Made by a program: the position numbers and the translations under genes. A DNA stretch of 64,000 nucleotides from Hirudinaria manillensis (Eukaryota; Annelida; Clitellata; Hirudinida; Hirudinidae). Positions within the stretch are counted from its first letter, which is position 1. Each line of letters begins with the position of its first letter. Below the pieces are notes generated by a model that ran no database searches, was not told the origin of the DNA, and saw only the letters and a list, made by a program, of their open reading frames with translations. Of this stretch, positions 25,663 to 38,613 are shown one piece after another. The stretch is from the NCBI GenBank assembly GCA_034509925.1, contig CM067532.1, positions 8,303,180 to 8,367,179 of the forward strand. Reading direction: 5' to 3'.

Positions 25663-27676
25663 CTGTTGAATGTTTGTTCGATGAATGAATTTGTTTGTTG
25701 TCGTTGCCTTTTTAAACTGTGAATTCTGTTATATCTCTGGTAATTCTTGTGCTAGAAGAATTAGTAGAAGTATTTGCTGTGGGAAAACAACGATCTTTAT
25801 TTCAAAATAAGAACTACGAGCTTCTAGCAACATTCATAAAAGAGATTACGAATATTAATTATTACTAAATAATAATCTAATTAATTAAATTTATAAATAA
25901 TAAATTTATAATAATATTTATATAATTCGGGCTCATAACAAATTCCAACATTTTTTAGAACAATTGATCAAAAGATCCTAAACACGAATCGGCTCGAGTT
26001 TCTGGAATAATTTTGCTTTTAATTTTATTCATATTTATTATTAACTCTTTTATTATTTAATAAATTTTTAATTCCTTTTATTCTTCGGTGAGCCAAGCGA
26101 ACAAAGTGCTTTGTTTCTTGCTGGGTGATCTGTCGCAGGCCGAGGTCAACTCTGCTTAGGAATTTTTACGGTCAACATACTGGCTGATGCATTAAATTAC
26201 AATAAATTATGATAATCACCTTAATTAGCATAACTGCAACTTATACGTTATGCCAGCAATTTATAGCGTAGAGGTACAAGCTTAAAAGCGACCTGCTTTC
26301 GAATGATATTTGTTAAACATTGGAATTGTTATTCTGTGATTTAGTTTTAAAAATCATTTGCGCGAATAAAAGTAAGGGTGAACAAAAATGCTCAAACCAT
26401 CAAATGATACCGTGGACAGGCCACCCGCCTCATCCACCCACTCACCCAACCACCCACCAGCAACCCCCAAAATAAGAGGTTGATATGACTTCCCCAGATG
26501 AAAGAGTGGAATCTTCGAAGGTCGAGATAAATAAGGAAACTGTGCTCCTAATAAATCAAGGAATTCTCCATTTTCGAATGCTGGGAAAACTCTCAACGCC
26601 TAAAAGTAGACGATGCGAGTAAAAACACTAACGTGGCCTAACCTCTTATAATTATATTAGTAATTACATTAATGATAATAATATCATTATTATTAATTAT
26701 TAGAGGTGAGAAGTGAATTATTAATGATAATTATTTTTTATTTAATAAATTTCTTTGTTACAACCTGACGACGATGCAGTTTTGCATATTTTATAATAAG
26801 TTCATTTAAAATTATGTTCTCTGAGAGCCATATTAAGTTAACTTGATTGTGGTTATTATTGTTGTCGTCGTTATTATTATTATTAATATTATTATTATTA
26901 TTATCATTATCATTATTATTATTATTACTGTTATTGTTGCTGTTTTCCGGTCCAAGAACCCTCGTGCTGAAAAAGAGCCTTTGCTTGGGAGAAGTACGTT
27001 TTCCAAAAAAAAAAGTATTTCTTCGCGAATAAACTAAAAAAAACTGGCTAAAACCCCTCTTATCAACCACATCGTTGCGCGTTGTTGGTGTCAGAACCCA
27101 CAACATCGAGAAGACGTTCAACATCGCTTCAACCACCTCAGTTGCAATCATCTCCAACATCACTTTACCAAGCTCGGGTCAGAACTCACTACAATCATCA
27201 TCATCATCATCATCGTCATCATATTTTCGTCATCGTCGTCAGCGTCACAATAATTAGAATAATTGCCTTCCTTCAATCCATCTTCGAGATATCTGCTTGA
27301 ATAGCAAATCATCATCATCAATAATAACAACTTCGCCGTTATCATCTTATGATAATGAACATAATCATCATCATCATCATTTCTCGATCTCTTAAATCCG
27401 CCGTCAGTTATTTTTCCCCTTGTAAATTCACGGCCGACAAGTTGAGTAGTGAACAGATTCCACTCAACCTCAAAGCAACAAACTCCCCTTCTGGTGGTGG
27501 TGGTGGTGGCGATGGTAGTAGTAGTAGTAGTAGAAAAGAGGAAGAAAAAAGAAGATAACTATCATCATCATCATCATCTCAACCACTTTTTCCGTCCGTC
27601 CGTCCATCCATCCATCCATCCATCCATCCCTACCTCACTTGGTTGAGTCATTGTTCATTCTCTTCGAGGAGTGGCA

Positions 27677-27823
27677 TCACGTGACTCCACAGGAGCGGTT
27701 GTGGAGCGGTGGCTTTAAAAGGAGCACTTGCCTATCCCTCTCTCTCGCGCGCGCTCACTCGCCAGAGGCCGCAGTTTTGTTGCGGTCGCTTAAGCGGATA
27801 TACCCACTGGTTGCTATGGCTAC
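27677..27823 (+). promoter_or_regulatory. Promoter-like cluster: E-box, TATA-like, X-box-like motifs
   Basis: Within 150 bp are a palindromic E-box TCACGTGA (27677-27684), a TATA-like TTTAAAAG (27714-27721), a CpG-rich TCTCGCGCGCGC run after 27740, and GTTGCTATGGCTAC (27810-27823), one base off a symmetrical RFX X-box. No gene starting just downstream was recognised. It could be a distal septin promoter or an enhancer. Confidence 0.35.
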
Positions 27824-28070
27824 CACCAGACTATCCCGTCTAAAGACACCTAAAGGTTGGCGTTGCTTGGAATGATTGAACGAATGGGTTGAAATCAACC
27901 GACAATTGGTTGGTTGGTTGGTTGATCGATTGATTGGCTGTTTGTTTGATTGATTCAATCAATCAATCAATAAGTACTTAAGTAATGTTCGGAGATTGAA
28001 GTATTCGTGCCTCTAGGCTGGCATTCTTTTGAATGGTGATGATGACTGGAATGTTACCGATTAAACGCTT

Positions 28071-28450
28071 GTGTTATATTAAACATTACGTCAATAATCC
28101 TCTTGTATTAAACATGTTTTGTATGGAATACATCAACGTGTATTGTAATAAACATGTTTATCATAAGTTGTATAAGTATATGTGTTATATTAAACATGCT
28201 TACGTCAATAAGCGTGTTGTATTAAACATGTTTTGTATGGAATACATCAACGTGTATTGTAATAAACATGTTTATCATAAGTTGTATAAGTATATGTGTT
28301 ATATTAAACATTACGTCAATAAGCGTCTTGTATTAAGCATGTTTTGTATGGAATACATCAGTATGTATTGTAATAAACATGTTTATCATAAGTTGTATAA
28401 GTATATGTGTTATATTAAGCCTGTTTTATACGGGTTGTGTCAGTATATGT
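28071..28450 (+). repeat. 111/114-bp tandem repeat with open reading frame
   Basis: Three full units and a partial fourth start at about 28070, 28181, 28295 and 28406 (spacings 111, 114, 111). Each unit is itself made of three diverged 34-42-bp modules sharing a core like TGTATTAAACATG. All spacings are multiples of three, and one frame stays open from 28033 to 28455 (140 codons) with 37-38-residue repeats. Confidence 0.85.
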
Positions 28451-30224
28451 TATAATAAAGGCGTTAATGTTGCGTACTTAGTGCAAATAGTTTTGACCAA
28501 TAGGGAGCAGAATATGGCTTCACATAAAAAGCCTTGTTCATGTATACTTGTATATGTGTTTTTGGATCTTATTAATAATCAGGTTAAAAGTTCATAAATT
28601 TTACACTACAAAAAATTATGATTAGTTTCTTAAAAGAAATCGAAAATAAAAAGAATTCTAACACTTTATTATGACATTATATCGAGATAATTAATTAATT
28701 AATTATCCATTAATTGAGTTCATTATAAATCTTTCTTAACCGATCATTTAAAAAGAGTTACGTGCCTTAAGGGAACCACATCATCAGAAACAATCCACTT
28801 CGTAATAAGTAAGCAACAGCTCTTTCAATGAATAGGTTTGTGCAAGTCTAACCAGTCCTAACCAATAACAACACTGGAACTAATGCGTTGGGTGTCTGAT
28901 CCGTGATAAGCCCGAGGGTATGTTCTTAGCACTTCGGAGGTTTCAATGAGAGTATTTCTAGATCATCATCATCATCATCATCGTCGTCGTCGTCGTCATC
29001 ATCAACAACAACAACGAATTTTTTTTGACTTTACGAGTTTATTCAATCCAATAACGAAAATAAAGTTAAAGTCAGAAAGTTAGGAAAACAATTTTGAAAC
29101 GCAAAAAGAAGCAAATAGAATTATATACCAGCATTAAAGAAAAAAAAATTCAAGCACCATCATCATTATCATCATCATCATCGTCATCATCATCATCATC
29201 ATCATCGGCTTCACCCACTTCCAACCGCTTTAATTCTTTCCTTCCATCAACCCTCCACAACTTTCACGATCTCTCGTTCTTGGGTTCGTTTGAAAATTGA
29301 AGCTCTTCAAACCGCTTGTAATGAGTTCGGGGAGCTTTTTCTGTGCCGGACACGTGGGCGGCCGCCGGTCGCTCGTCATTATCATCACCGCCGACGTTGC
29401 GTCATCGTCGCCGTTATCATCATCATTATCACCATCGTCATCATCATCATCATCATCATCATTATTATTATTATCGCTGCGATGTTGCGTCATCGTTGTT
29501 GTCGTCATCATCATCACATTATCATCTCCATCAGTTATATATTACGATTTAAGAAAACTAAAAATTGTAATTAAACATTAAAATTCGTAATTATTTTAGA
29601 GTTTATTAATGATTAAGTGAAGTAACAAATAAAATAATAATATTAATATTAATATTATTAATTAATAACAATTATTATAATTTTTTTTGCCTAAATTACT
29701 TAAATCCGATTGGACGGCTACATTTCCATCGTAAATTATCGCCATTGACTGGTCTCAAGATGTTCTTTTAAAAATCTCAGCAACCGAACTCCATGTCCTC
29801 TCCTCACCGGCACTCACCATCTCTCCCAGTACGAACGTAGCATTCAAATTCGAGCTCAGAATGCAGATTGCCCGAAAGGACTCTAGTCCGTCGAGTGTCA
29901 ATTAGCGGATGGCCGGCGGTCTAAATAGGGGGGTGGACTAGGAAATTCATTAGTAACGCATACCTCTGTCGATAGAGGGGAGACCGTCGTTGTCGTTTGT
30001 CTATTCAGATAATCTATTGTAAGTCCCGTCTACTTTTAGAAAGAAAGGTTCAATAGGAATAACGTCTTTCAGAGATTGCCTTCAGGGAGCGTGACTTGAT
30101 GCATTTGAGTGCACAATAAGCGTTTCGTTTTTAAAGGATAACAGATTATTCGGAGCTCATTCTTTACTACAATACAGGTGACGTCTTTTTAGATTTTGAC
30201 CAAACATCGAGAAATACTTCGGCC

Positions 30225-31987
30225 ATGTCCCCGGTCAACGGAAGTTCTAAATCGCCTTTCAAAAGGATCGGACTATCCGAGTACACCTCGCAAAGGCTGG
30301 CCGAACTGAAGGCCAGAAGGGCAGAGGCAGACGAGGAAACGAAATCTTCCCCGAAATCGAAAGGAACAGAACTGGACGAGGACCCTCTTACTCCAAACTG
30401 CTCGCCGACGAAACATCCGGAATCTATTCAGGATTCTTGCGGCCACCAGCAGCATGACGGTCATGCAAATGAGGTACGCCCCATCGAGATCAAAGTCCTG
30501 CCCTCTTTGCCGGAGGTGGAGAGCCGAATCTGGACCGACCATTCACAGCTCTCCTCCGACGAGTGTTCCACTCCAGCAGAGTCCAAACTCCCTGAAAGAG
30601 TTGCTCCGACTTTTGTCGAGGAAGTGACGTCTGAATTAGTCGACGACGATGGGGTCTCTCAGGGGTTCGTTGAAGGTGCAAAGTACCAGACAACAGATAA
30701 CGTTTCATCGCCACCACAATCCCAGGACAACTGCTTCGCTAGCAACAACAACTACAACGCTAACGGCAATCAAATAATTTCCAATTCCTGCTCCAATCAG
30801 ATGGTGAGTTGAATTTTTAGCGCTCTAGCTGAATAAAAATCTTTGAATTTGAAATATTAATCATAAATAATTATAGTAATGATATATTAATAATAAAACA
30901 CATTATTTATTTCTGTAGTCATCTATCTTGATGATCCAGAACATTAACAACAGTCACATTCAGTGTCCAAACAATTATTCTTATAAACAGTGTATGTCAA
31001 ACATTTTGATTTCGTCTCAAAGAAGATTTCAAAAGATTTCAAAGTGCCAAACATACGGACATACATATGCAAATGCATACAGACATACAAAGAAACAAAA
31101 CATCAACCGAGAAGACAAACAATTAATTAGGCAAATAAATAAACAAACAAACAATTACACAATACAACTTCTTCGGCACCAATTAAACCCTTGCCAGGCG
31201 TCAGAAAGCAGTGCCAACGACGGGGACTTTGTTGGATTTGCCAGTCTTCCTGACCAGGTGCACAGAAAGGCTGTCAAGAAAGGCTTTGACTTCACTCTCA
31301 TGGTTGTAGGTAAGTGGTTGATTGATTGATTGATTGATTGATTGACTGATGTTGATTGATCGGTCCTTTGTATTTAACGAGATATGACTGTTATTATTAA
31401 ATAATGACAATTATCGCAAAGGGTTAGTCTAATTTATTTATTATATTGAGTTAAATTAACTATGTCTAGTTTTTATAATAAATTAATCTGATCTAATCTG
31501 TTACTGTCTAATAGCATTTATTAAAACTAGTTATTTCAATTAAAATATGTGGAATTTAATAATTAGTTATTATTATTATCGTTATTATAATGATTATTAT
31601 TTATAATTATTACAAATAAAGGGGAGTCCGGCCTCGGCAAATCGACCCTGGTCAGCTGCCTGTTCCAGAATTCCAACTTGTACAAGAATAGAGTTCATGA
31701 CCACGCACAGGGTAAAACAACAACAACAACAACAACAACAACGACGACGACGACGATGACAACGACGACTGACCATAATTGTTGACGATTTAATATTGGT
31801 ATTAAATAGGGATTAGACTGTTCATTACTTAACTTGTCGGACTTAAATTTGTGCTAAAAAATTAAATAAAAGTTTGCTTTTTAATTTTTCTGAATATTAA
31901 AATATTTTGAAATAGTAAATAATAATAATTTATGCTTAATAATAAGTCATGTATTATGTATAATAATTGTTATTTATTATAATTATC

Positions 31988-32021
<34 letters not shown>

Positions 32022-35000
32022 TTATGTTATGTTATGTTATGTTATGTTATGTTATGTTAATATGAACCACGTTAAATTAACAGAGTTGACGAATAAGACG
32101 GTGAGAATAGAAAAGAAAGTTCTTGAAATCGAGGAGAAGGGAGTCCGACTGAAGCTGACCATCATCGATACTCCAGGCTTCAACGACTCCCTGGACAACA
32201 CGGAGAGGTGATGAATATTCATGAGACGTTAATTGGACATTAATTATGTTAATCGCAATCCTCTGTGACGCAATTGTTTGTTTAATTATCTGCATTTAAT
32301 TATATACTTTTTTGCTCCTTAATCGAGGTTAAGTGCGTTTAAACTTGAATTCGCTAAAAAGATAATTATGTTTATTAACATTTATTATAATGAGAATAAG
32401 TTATTATTATTATAACTTAATTGATAAAAAACTGAAAATGTAACCACTATAACTCCTCCCTCTTCTCAGTCGTCTTTGTTTGGAAGGGAGGAAAAATAAA
32501 ACAATTTCAGTTGCTCAATGATTGATGACGACGACGATGATGAGGATCATCATCATCATCACCATCATCATCATCATCTAATGCTTAAAAACTCGTGGCG
32601 GTTGATCGATGTGAAAACGATAGTGATGATTAATGTTGTTGCTGTTGTTGTTGTTGATACAATACTTGTATATAGTTATAATTTAATAATAGTCACATGT
32701 CGTTGTTTTAACTTTTGCCATCCAAATTTTATGAATTTTGCTTAATTCAATCTGTTTTCATTCAAAACAACTACCCCACGATTAAGCTATAATTAGAATT
32801 ATCAGGGATAATAATAATAATAATAATAAATAATAATAATAATTAATGAATTAAATGCTTTAAAAAATGATCACGACATTTAAAATGTTTAATTATTAAC
32901 TAGCTATTGTACATAATAACACTATTTTATAGATATTCTAAAACATTATTATTATTATTATAAAAGTGAAATAATATGATGTTATAATATAATAATAATA
33001 TTATTGTATGTTATTTTATAAATATTTTATATAACAATATCATCAGCTGGAAGGCCATCTGTGATTACATTGACGATCAGTATCAGAAGTACTTCTTAGA
33101 CGAGAATGGGCTCAACAGGCGTTCAATCAACGACACCAGGGTTCACTGCTGTCTTGTGTTTCTGTCTCCACTGGGCAGAGGGTAAACCATTGGTTGATTG
33201 ATTGACTGACTGACTGATTGATTGATTGAAATGCTATTTGGCTCGTAGGATGGATGGATGGTGGTGATTATGATATGGGGGCGACTTAATTGGGATTACT
33301 TAAGTCTACATTCGACTTAGTAATGCTTACTTGCAAGACAATAATTAAAATGTCAGCGATCCTGATACTTTGTTCGGCATCTGTAAAATTTAAAAATACA
33401 GGATCCGACAGGCAGAGATAACTTTGATGAAGAAACTTCAAAGCAGAGTCAACCTCATTCCCGTTATAGCCAAATCAGACACATTGACGACCTCGGAGAT
33501 TAAAAAGTTGAAAGATAAGGTTGAAACAAATCGATTGCAACTTAAAAGATACCGTACAGAAATCGTGATCTTTGATTTGTACTTTGATTAGATTTTGGAA
33601 GACGCCAGAAAACATGATATTAAATTCTACGAACTTCCTGATTGCGACAGTGATGAAGATGAAGATTTCGTGGCACAGGACAGAGAGCTGAAGGTTTGAA
33701 CGGGTCATTGTATTTAGTGTCACTGATGTATCAATGACTATCATCAGTGTACTACCCTCGCATCAGTATCATTAGTGTATCACTATCATTAGTGCATAAG
33801 CATTTCAAGTGATCTGAACGGCGGAAGCGAGAATTAATGCCTAGCGATGTCAATTGAATGATCGAACGGCACCCAATAGTTTTCGTTTGGTTCCTAATTC
33901 CATAGAGAAACTTTTCAATCCACTCCGAGGTTTGATCTTTTCTGGCAACTGTTGATCCCAATTTATCCTAATAATACTTGCATTGTTCTGCTAATCTTTC
34001 TTTGATGCTCTGATGTTTCAATTGCTTACCGAGACTACCATCCTTAACCAATTAATCGACTTAAACATTTAATAGGCCGCCATACCCTTCGCAATCATCG
34101 GCAGCAATACTGTTGTTGACATCGGCGGAAAGAAAATACGTGCCAGGATGTATCCTTGGGGTATCGTAGATGGTGAGAAGTCGAGGATTGCTAATGGCAA
34201 TGATGATGATTATGATGATGTTAATAATAATAATGATGATGATGATATTGACGACGACGATGGTGATGATGTCAATAATGGCTAATTAAATAACAATTAA
34301 AATATTTTCCTAGTCGACAATCCGACGCACTGCGACTTTTCGAAATTGCGACAGTTTCTCATCGGGTGAGTTGCCTTTAATGAGCCAAGCAGAACATCAT
34401 CTTTCAGTTGACTTGATGATCTGTTAAGTCATTACATCATGATTCCATAGTCATGTGCTCGCCTCATCGTCGTCAATTATCATCTCGTTCGATTCAGGAC
34501 CCACATGCAAGATCTGAAGGACGTCACACACGAAATTCATTACGAGAACTACAGAGCTTCCCATCTCCAAGAACAGATGAACAAAACAAAAAAGGAGAGG
34601 AAGTAAGCAGATAATCAGCCATTCGTAGAAAGAAATTAGGTCCAACGCGAATCATATATCTCTGTTTTCGGAAAATTGGTTACTTATGAGTCTAGTGATG
34701 CCAATGAGTGCAGGGAATCAACTGCAGGATCTCCAGTTACGAATTCGCTTCTTAGATAAAAATCAGATTCCCCTTCTTTTCCCATTGCTAAAAATAACCG
34801 AGCAAAATATCTTTACCCGTCTTTGTCTTTAAGTTAACCGTAATCTCGCGGTTTCAAACTTGCGCCGATGCTGACGAAAGGAAAATATTCTCAATTACCC
34901 TTATTATTCAGCTCATGAATAACGAAGCCAATTACTTTGCTAAAAATTGCTACTCATTAGAGTCGAACTCGTAATATTAGATTAAATCATCCATGTCAGA

Positions 35001-35611
35001 TAACATCACAACAAATCAGTCATGTATCTCTGCAAAGTAGATTTGCAAGCATCCTCTTTTCGAAATAAACTCTCTTGATTGTATAATATTCTTTTGCCTG
35101 ATACTTCATTCTGAGAAACTTTGATACCCCCCAATAACGCTGTGCAGTCCCAGCCGAGAACCTACACGATTATGGATGGGCGGACTAATTACATCCATGT
35201 GATGGTGCCGTGGTAGCTTGGCACTCCGGTTGTAACGCTACCTCGTTAAAATACGACCATTTGGTTTCGTTACGTTAGAATATTTCCAAACAAAAATTGC
35301 GAAGGAAAAATTGTCCAATAATGATTCCATTACCATTTACAATTTCTGTTTCCCATTCAGATTGAAAAGATGCTCAGATTCCACTGAAGCTTCAGTCAAA
35401 ATCCTGGATGCTGATCATCTCATCAGACAGAAAGAGGAGGAGGTTAACCAAAAGATATAATATAAAAAAACCTATAAAATTTCAATAATTACCAATTACC
35501 CTTAAAATTTGAAATTGTCTCCAAAATCAACAGATTGAAAGAATGAAGGAAGTGCTGAAAACCATGCAGAACAAGTTAGCAAGCAACAAAACAACACCAT
35601 CATCAGTGTGA
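30225..35611 (+). CDS. Septin GTPase, SEPT2 subgroup
   Basis: Twelve exons: join(30225..30803, 31198..31309, 31622..31711, 32084..32207, 33047..33181, 33402..33519, 33592..33693, 34076..34172, 34314..34365, 34498..34602, 35361..35442, 35534..35611), 557 residues. The first exon encodes a 193-residue acidic, Ser/Pro/Asn-rich extension. The GTPase core follows: [21 protein letters not shown]1 [10 protein letters not shown]3 DTPGF, G4 AKSD, the acidic DSDEDEDF, and the septin unique element ending in YPWGIVDVDNP ... HYENYRA. The C-terminus ([20 protein letters not shown]) is a predicted coiled coil. Septins form hetero-oligomeric filaments at membranes and the cytokinetic ring. Core signatures fit the SEPT1/2/4/5 group; the long N-terminus recalls SEPT4 but is not alignable. 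A second promoter giving a shorter form is possible. Confidence 0.93.
31720..32060. repeat. Simple-repeat intron of septin gene
   Basis: The intron between 31712 and 32083 starts with (AAC)n running into (GAC)n, continues through AT-rich DNA to (AAT)n at about 31988-32018, and then a pentanucleotide array (GTTAT)n at about 32021-32060. The latter ends 24 bp before the next exon. Confidence 0.85.
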
Positions 35612-35776
35612 CAATGGGACATCAGAGGCCATTTTGTTATGAATGATTATATCAGTTACTGTCTGTTTCCAAATATAATTTTTTAACCCAAGCAATTAAT
35701 CACTTAATCCAAACCACTCGAGCAAATGTTCATGGCTATTCATGTGTATCAATTGAAAAGGCAAGTGAGGCAAGAA

Positions 35777-38086
35777 TTACTTGGAATTACTCAGATATTC
35801 CTCCACCTCGATCCTTTTAAATTTCCTTGAGTCGTTGAGTGCAGTCGAACCCCACCTGGAAAATTGAGTGGAAGGTACAGACCAGCTCGTTTGAGCCGAT
35901 TGCTACGAGCGACTTACTTATCCTTGATGTTAACGTCCACGCTGCACTTTTCCACGAGGAACTTCACGGCTTCCAGCTTTCCTTCCGACGCCGCGATGTG
36001 AAGTGGCGTGCGACCGTCGTGATCCACGGCGTTCATGTCGTGATCGGCCAAGTACAAAGTCCTTAAGGCCGTTATGTCGTTGTAATTGGCAGCAAAGATG
36101 GCTTGCATCGTCCTCACTCTCGCATCGGCGTGCGGGGTTCGGATTCTGCTCGACACCTTTGCTTCCTGGTATCTCAGACGTTTCGGATGAGATCTTTCTA
36201 TTTCTAAAACCTTCTCGTTGCTGTGTCCTGAAATCCTACGAAATTTTACCAGAATTTTAAATAATTGTCAAATAGATCAAATTGAAAACAAATCAGTTTG
36301 AGTGGCACCTACTAACTTATCGCTAAAGTAATGAAGGTCCAAACTTTTTGAAAGTTTCTCGCAGAACTGGAGTGCCCTCACACTGATGCCTTCAGAGCCA
36401 AGCAAAGGTGACCACAAAAACAATCCCATGATACCTGGAACAACTGCCATCAGTCCTCCAGAAATGCCAGATGCCCCTGGAATTCCAACTTCTAAGGCAA
36501 ATTCTCCAGAAATTCCACAAGTGAACATGATGGAAACTGCAGCGTCGGTCGATTCCAAGCTCAGTAAGCGCTCTCCGGACGTCGGGCAGATGCCACCGTT
36601 GGCGAGGGTGGCTGCCAACACCGACAGGTCCTCCGAGGTTAGCTGGAGCGATCGCAACTTAATATGCAAATCTACTAATTCGTCCAAATCTGTACCGGCT
36701 GGAAAACAGAGATTGTTGCTAAGGTGGTAGGCATTTGCCCAGATGTGATCGCAAGCTCCTTTCTGATGCTTGTAAAACATTTGATTCAAATCAACATCAC
36801 CATCTCCTGAGAAATGCTTGTACCTGAGTCAAAAAATGAACTTACTAGAAAGCCAATAGTTTATTTGGTTAATTCAATATAATTTTAAAATCAGAAAATC
36901 AACATTTAAATATCCAAAAGCATTTATTTAGCTTAGAGGTATAAGTTCTCCAACTTTTCCAACTCAAAGGATGAACCAAAAATCATAGAAAATGATTAGT
37001 AATAATGCAAGTTAGCCAAACAAGTAATTAGTAAATTGAGTGATCAGTTACATTTGCATAATCTTTTTCAGCTTATCCTGGTAATTAGTTCTGGTGAAGA
37101 GCAGTGATGTTGTGACAAGGACACCAGTATCACTGAGAGGATTATGAGGAATACCTGACTGACTGAGAGTGAGACTCTGCAAAAGCAGTCACAATTTGAT
37201 AAATACCGACACTCACATAGAAATTAATGAACAAATTGAAACTCTATTTCTAAATAAAAATAAATAATTACGCAATAATCAACCTTGTTTCTGTCTTCCC
37301 TTTTAGAGAGAGGTTCATTTGCAACATATTGTTTGATGGTCTGCTCTCCATGCTCCTCAACAGCAAGAGCAAAACTTATGGGATCCGAGCAGGAATGTAA
37401 AACAACAGGGATGTTTGAACATCCGATACTGTGCCTCTGACCATCGACGGTGCAGACTGAAACACTCCACTTGTCGAGTGTTTCAGAGGACAGAACTTTC
37501 GAATAAGATGTAACCTTTATTTTGGAATAAGAAAGTCTGATGCACTGGCATATCCACTATTATGTTGAAGGTTTGCAAAGTTACTTACAGTACCTGAGAT
37601 ATTCTTTAGGCACTTCCAGTAAAGGTCATTGACCAGTGAGACAAGTTCATCAAACTGAGGTACAACCAAATTGTTTGTGAATGTTTTGTAGATCAAAATG
37701 TTGTTGCATTTTAACATGTCCCGGAACTGCTCCAATTTGATCTCAATGTCATCAGGGCTAGCATTATTGATACGCTTGAGATAATTTATTTTTTGTATAA
37801 GTGTATTCAAACGTCGATCGTCGAGGAGAAGACCAGATTGCTTTATCTTCGTAGTGAGGCAAGATAAGGGCAGAACATCACTGCCTCCGCTCAGCTGTCG
37901 AAAAACATCGTCTTCGAGAGTAAAATAGGTAGAACTCTCGGCATTGTCCTGTCTTAGTTCAGCATCTCGATTATAAAGTCTGAATGCGAGCCAATTTGGC
38001 CTTATTCCCGCTTGATGAGCTAGAAGACCGTTGAGGCCCGCCAATGGGAAGGGGCGTCTCGACAATAAATAGGTTACTCTACTCAT
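35777..38086 (-). CDS. Glutaminase-like protein, predicted catalytically dead
   Basis: Six exons: complement(join(35777..35855, 35918..36235, 36317..36823, 37052..37176, 37284..37514, 37589..38086)), 585 residues, phases consistent. Layout follows GLS: arginine-rich N-terminus like a mitochondrial presequence, helical region, serine-beta-lactamase-like glutaminase domain (VSVCTVDGQRHS, AATLANGG, FPAGTD), then C-terminal ankyrin repeats (GRTPLHIAASEGKLEAVKFL). Against human GLS, Y249 and S286 are kept, but K289 is Asp (HSCSD), N335 is Asp (PHNPLSD), E381 is Gln, N388 is Ile, Y414 is His, Y466 falls in a three-residue deletion (CGISGEF), and V484 is Ile. The stretch holding E381 to Y414 aligns without gaps. 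The frame is intact and shows no pseudogene signs. It converges on the septin gene, 165 bp away. GLS normally converts glutamine to glutamate in mitochondria; this protein probably does not. Confidence 0.9.
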
Positions 38087-38613
38087 TTTTGTAATGTAAC
38101 TCGAATATATTGAACACGGTCACCACCATCAAAAACTCGTCAAACGTCCAGATTCGGATCGGTCTCCTCATCTGTTCCGATACAAGAATCCTCAATAGGA
38201 CGACCAGCACAGATAAAAGTTAACTTATATTAATCTCGATCTAAGAATATTTTAAAAAACTGGCTTTAGTCACGTCATACTCAGAAGAATTTTCACCAAT
38301 TTGAGCGTACAGTCCTAGCACAATTTCATAATGAGCGCCATTCTAATTATCTCATGGAGAGAGGGTGACTGCGACCCATGGGGAACTGTCGATTCCACCC
38401 ACCAGTCGGACTTTCCGACGCCTTAAAACCCTTCAAAATCGTCTCCCAAAAGACGGCATTGTTGGCATAGAAAATCATAAAAGCTGCTCAGAATTAAGCT
38501 AGAATTAGAGCAGCATGAATCAATATTGCAACATGGGTAAGTGAGAACATGTCAAACTGCAAAGCAAATAAAATCGTAAGGAGACAATGTAAATCAATAT
38601 CCACAAAACAATT
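38087..38613. other. Spacer between glutaminase-like and RagA genes
   Basis: A 527-bp gap between two minus-strand genes. It should contain the glutaminase-like promoter and the RagA 3' UTR. Nothing else was recognised. Confidence 0.6.

Larger units (their letters stand above)
25663..30224. other. Repeat-rich intergenic block before the septin gene
   Basis: A 4.5-kb spacer dominated by simple repeats: (ATT)n near 26866-26940, (ATC)n near 27195-27230, (GGT)n and (AGT)n near 27490-27535, (CCAT)n near 27600-27630, (CAT/CGT)n near 28965-29010, 29158-29210 and 29380-29525. Between these lie a promoter-like G+C-rich patch at about 27670-27850 and a 111-bp tandem repeat at 28071-28450. Open frames here are translations of repeats. 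The last few hundred bases should be septin 5' UTR or promoter. Confidence 0.65.

Noticed and set aside
28033-28455. 140-codon frame as a protein-coding gene
   Set aside because: It is a translation of the 111-bp tandem repeat, with no signal, domain or splice context; kept as a repeat and a finding only.
35205-35270. tRNA-like or SINE-like stretch GGTGCCGTGGTAGCTTGGCA in a septin intron
   Set aside because: Box A fits poorly and no box B (GWTCRANNC) follows; only a 6-bp inverted repeat is certain.
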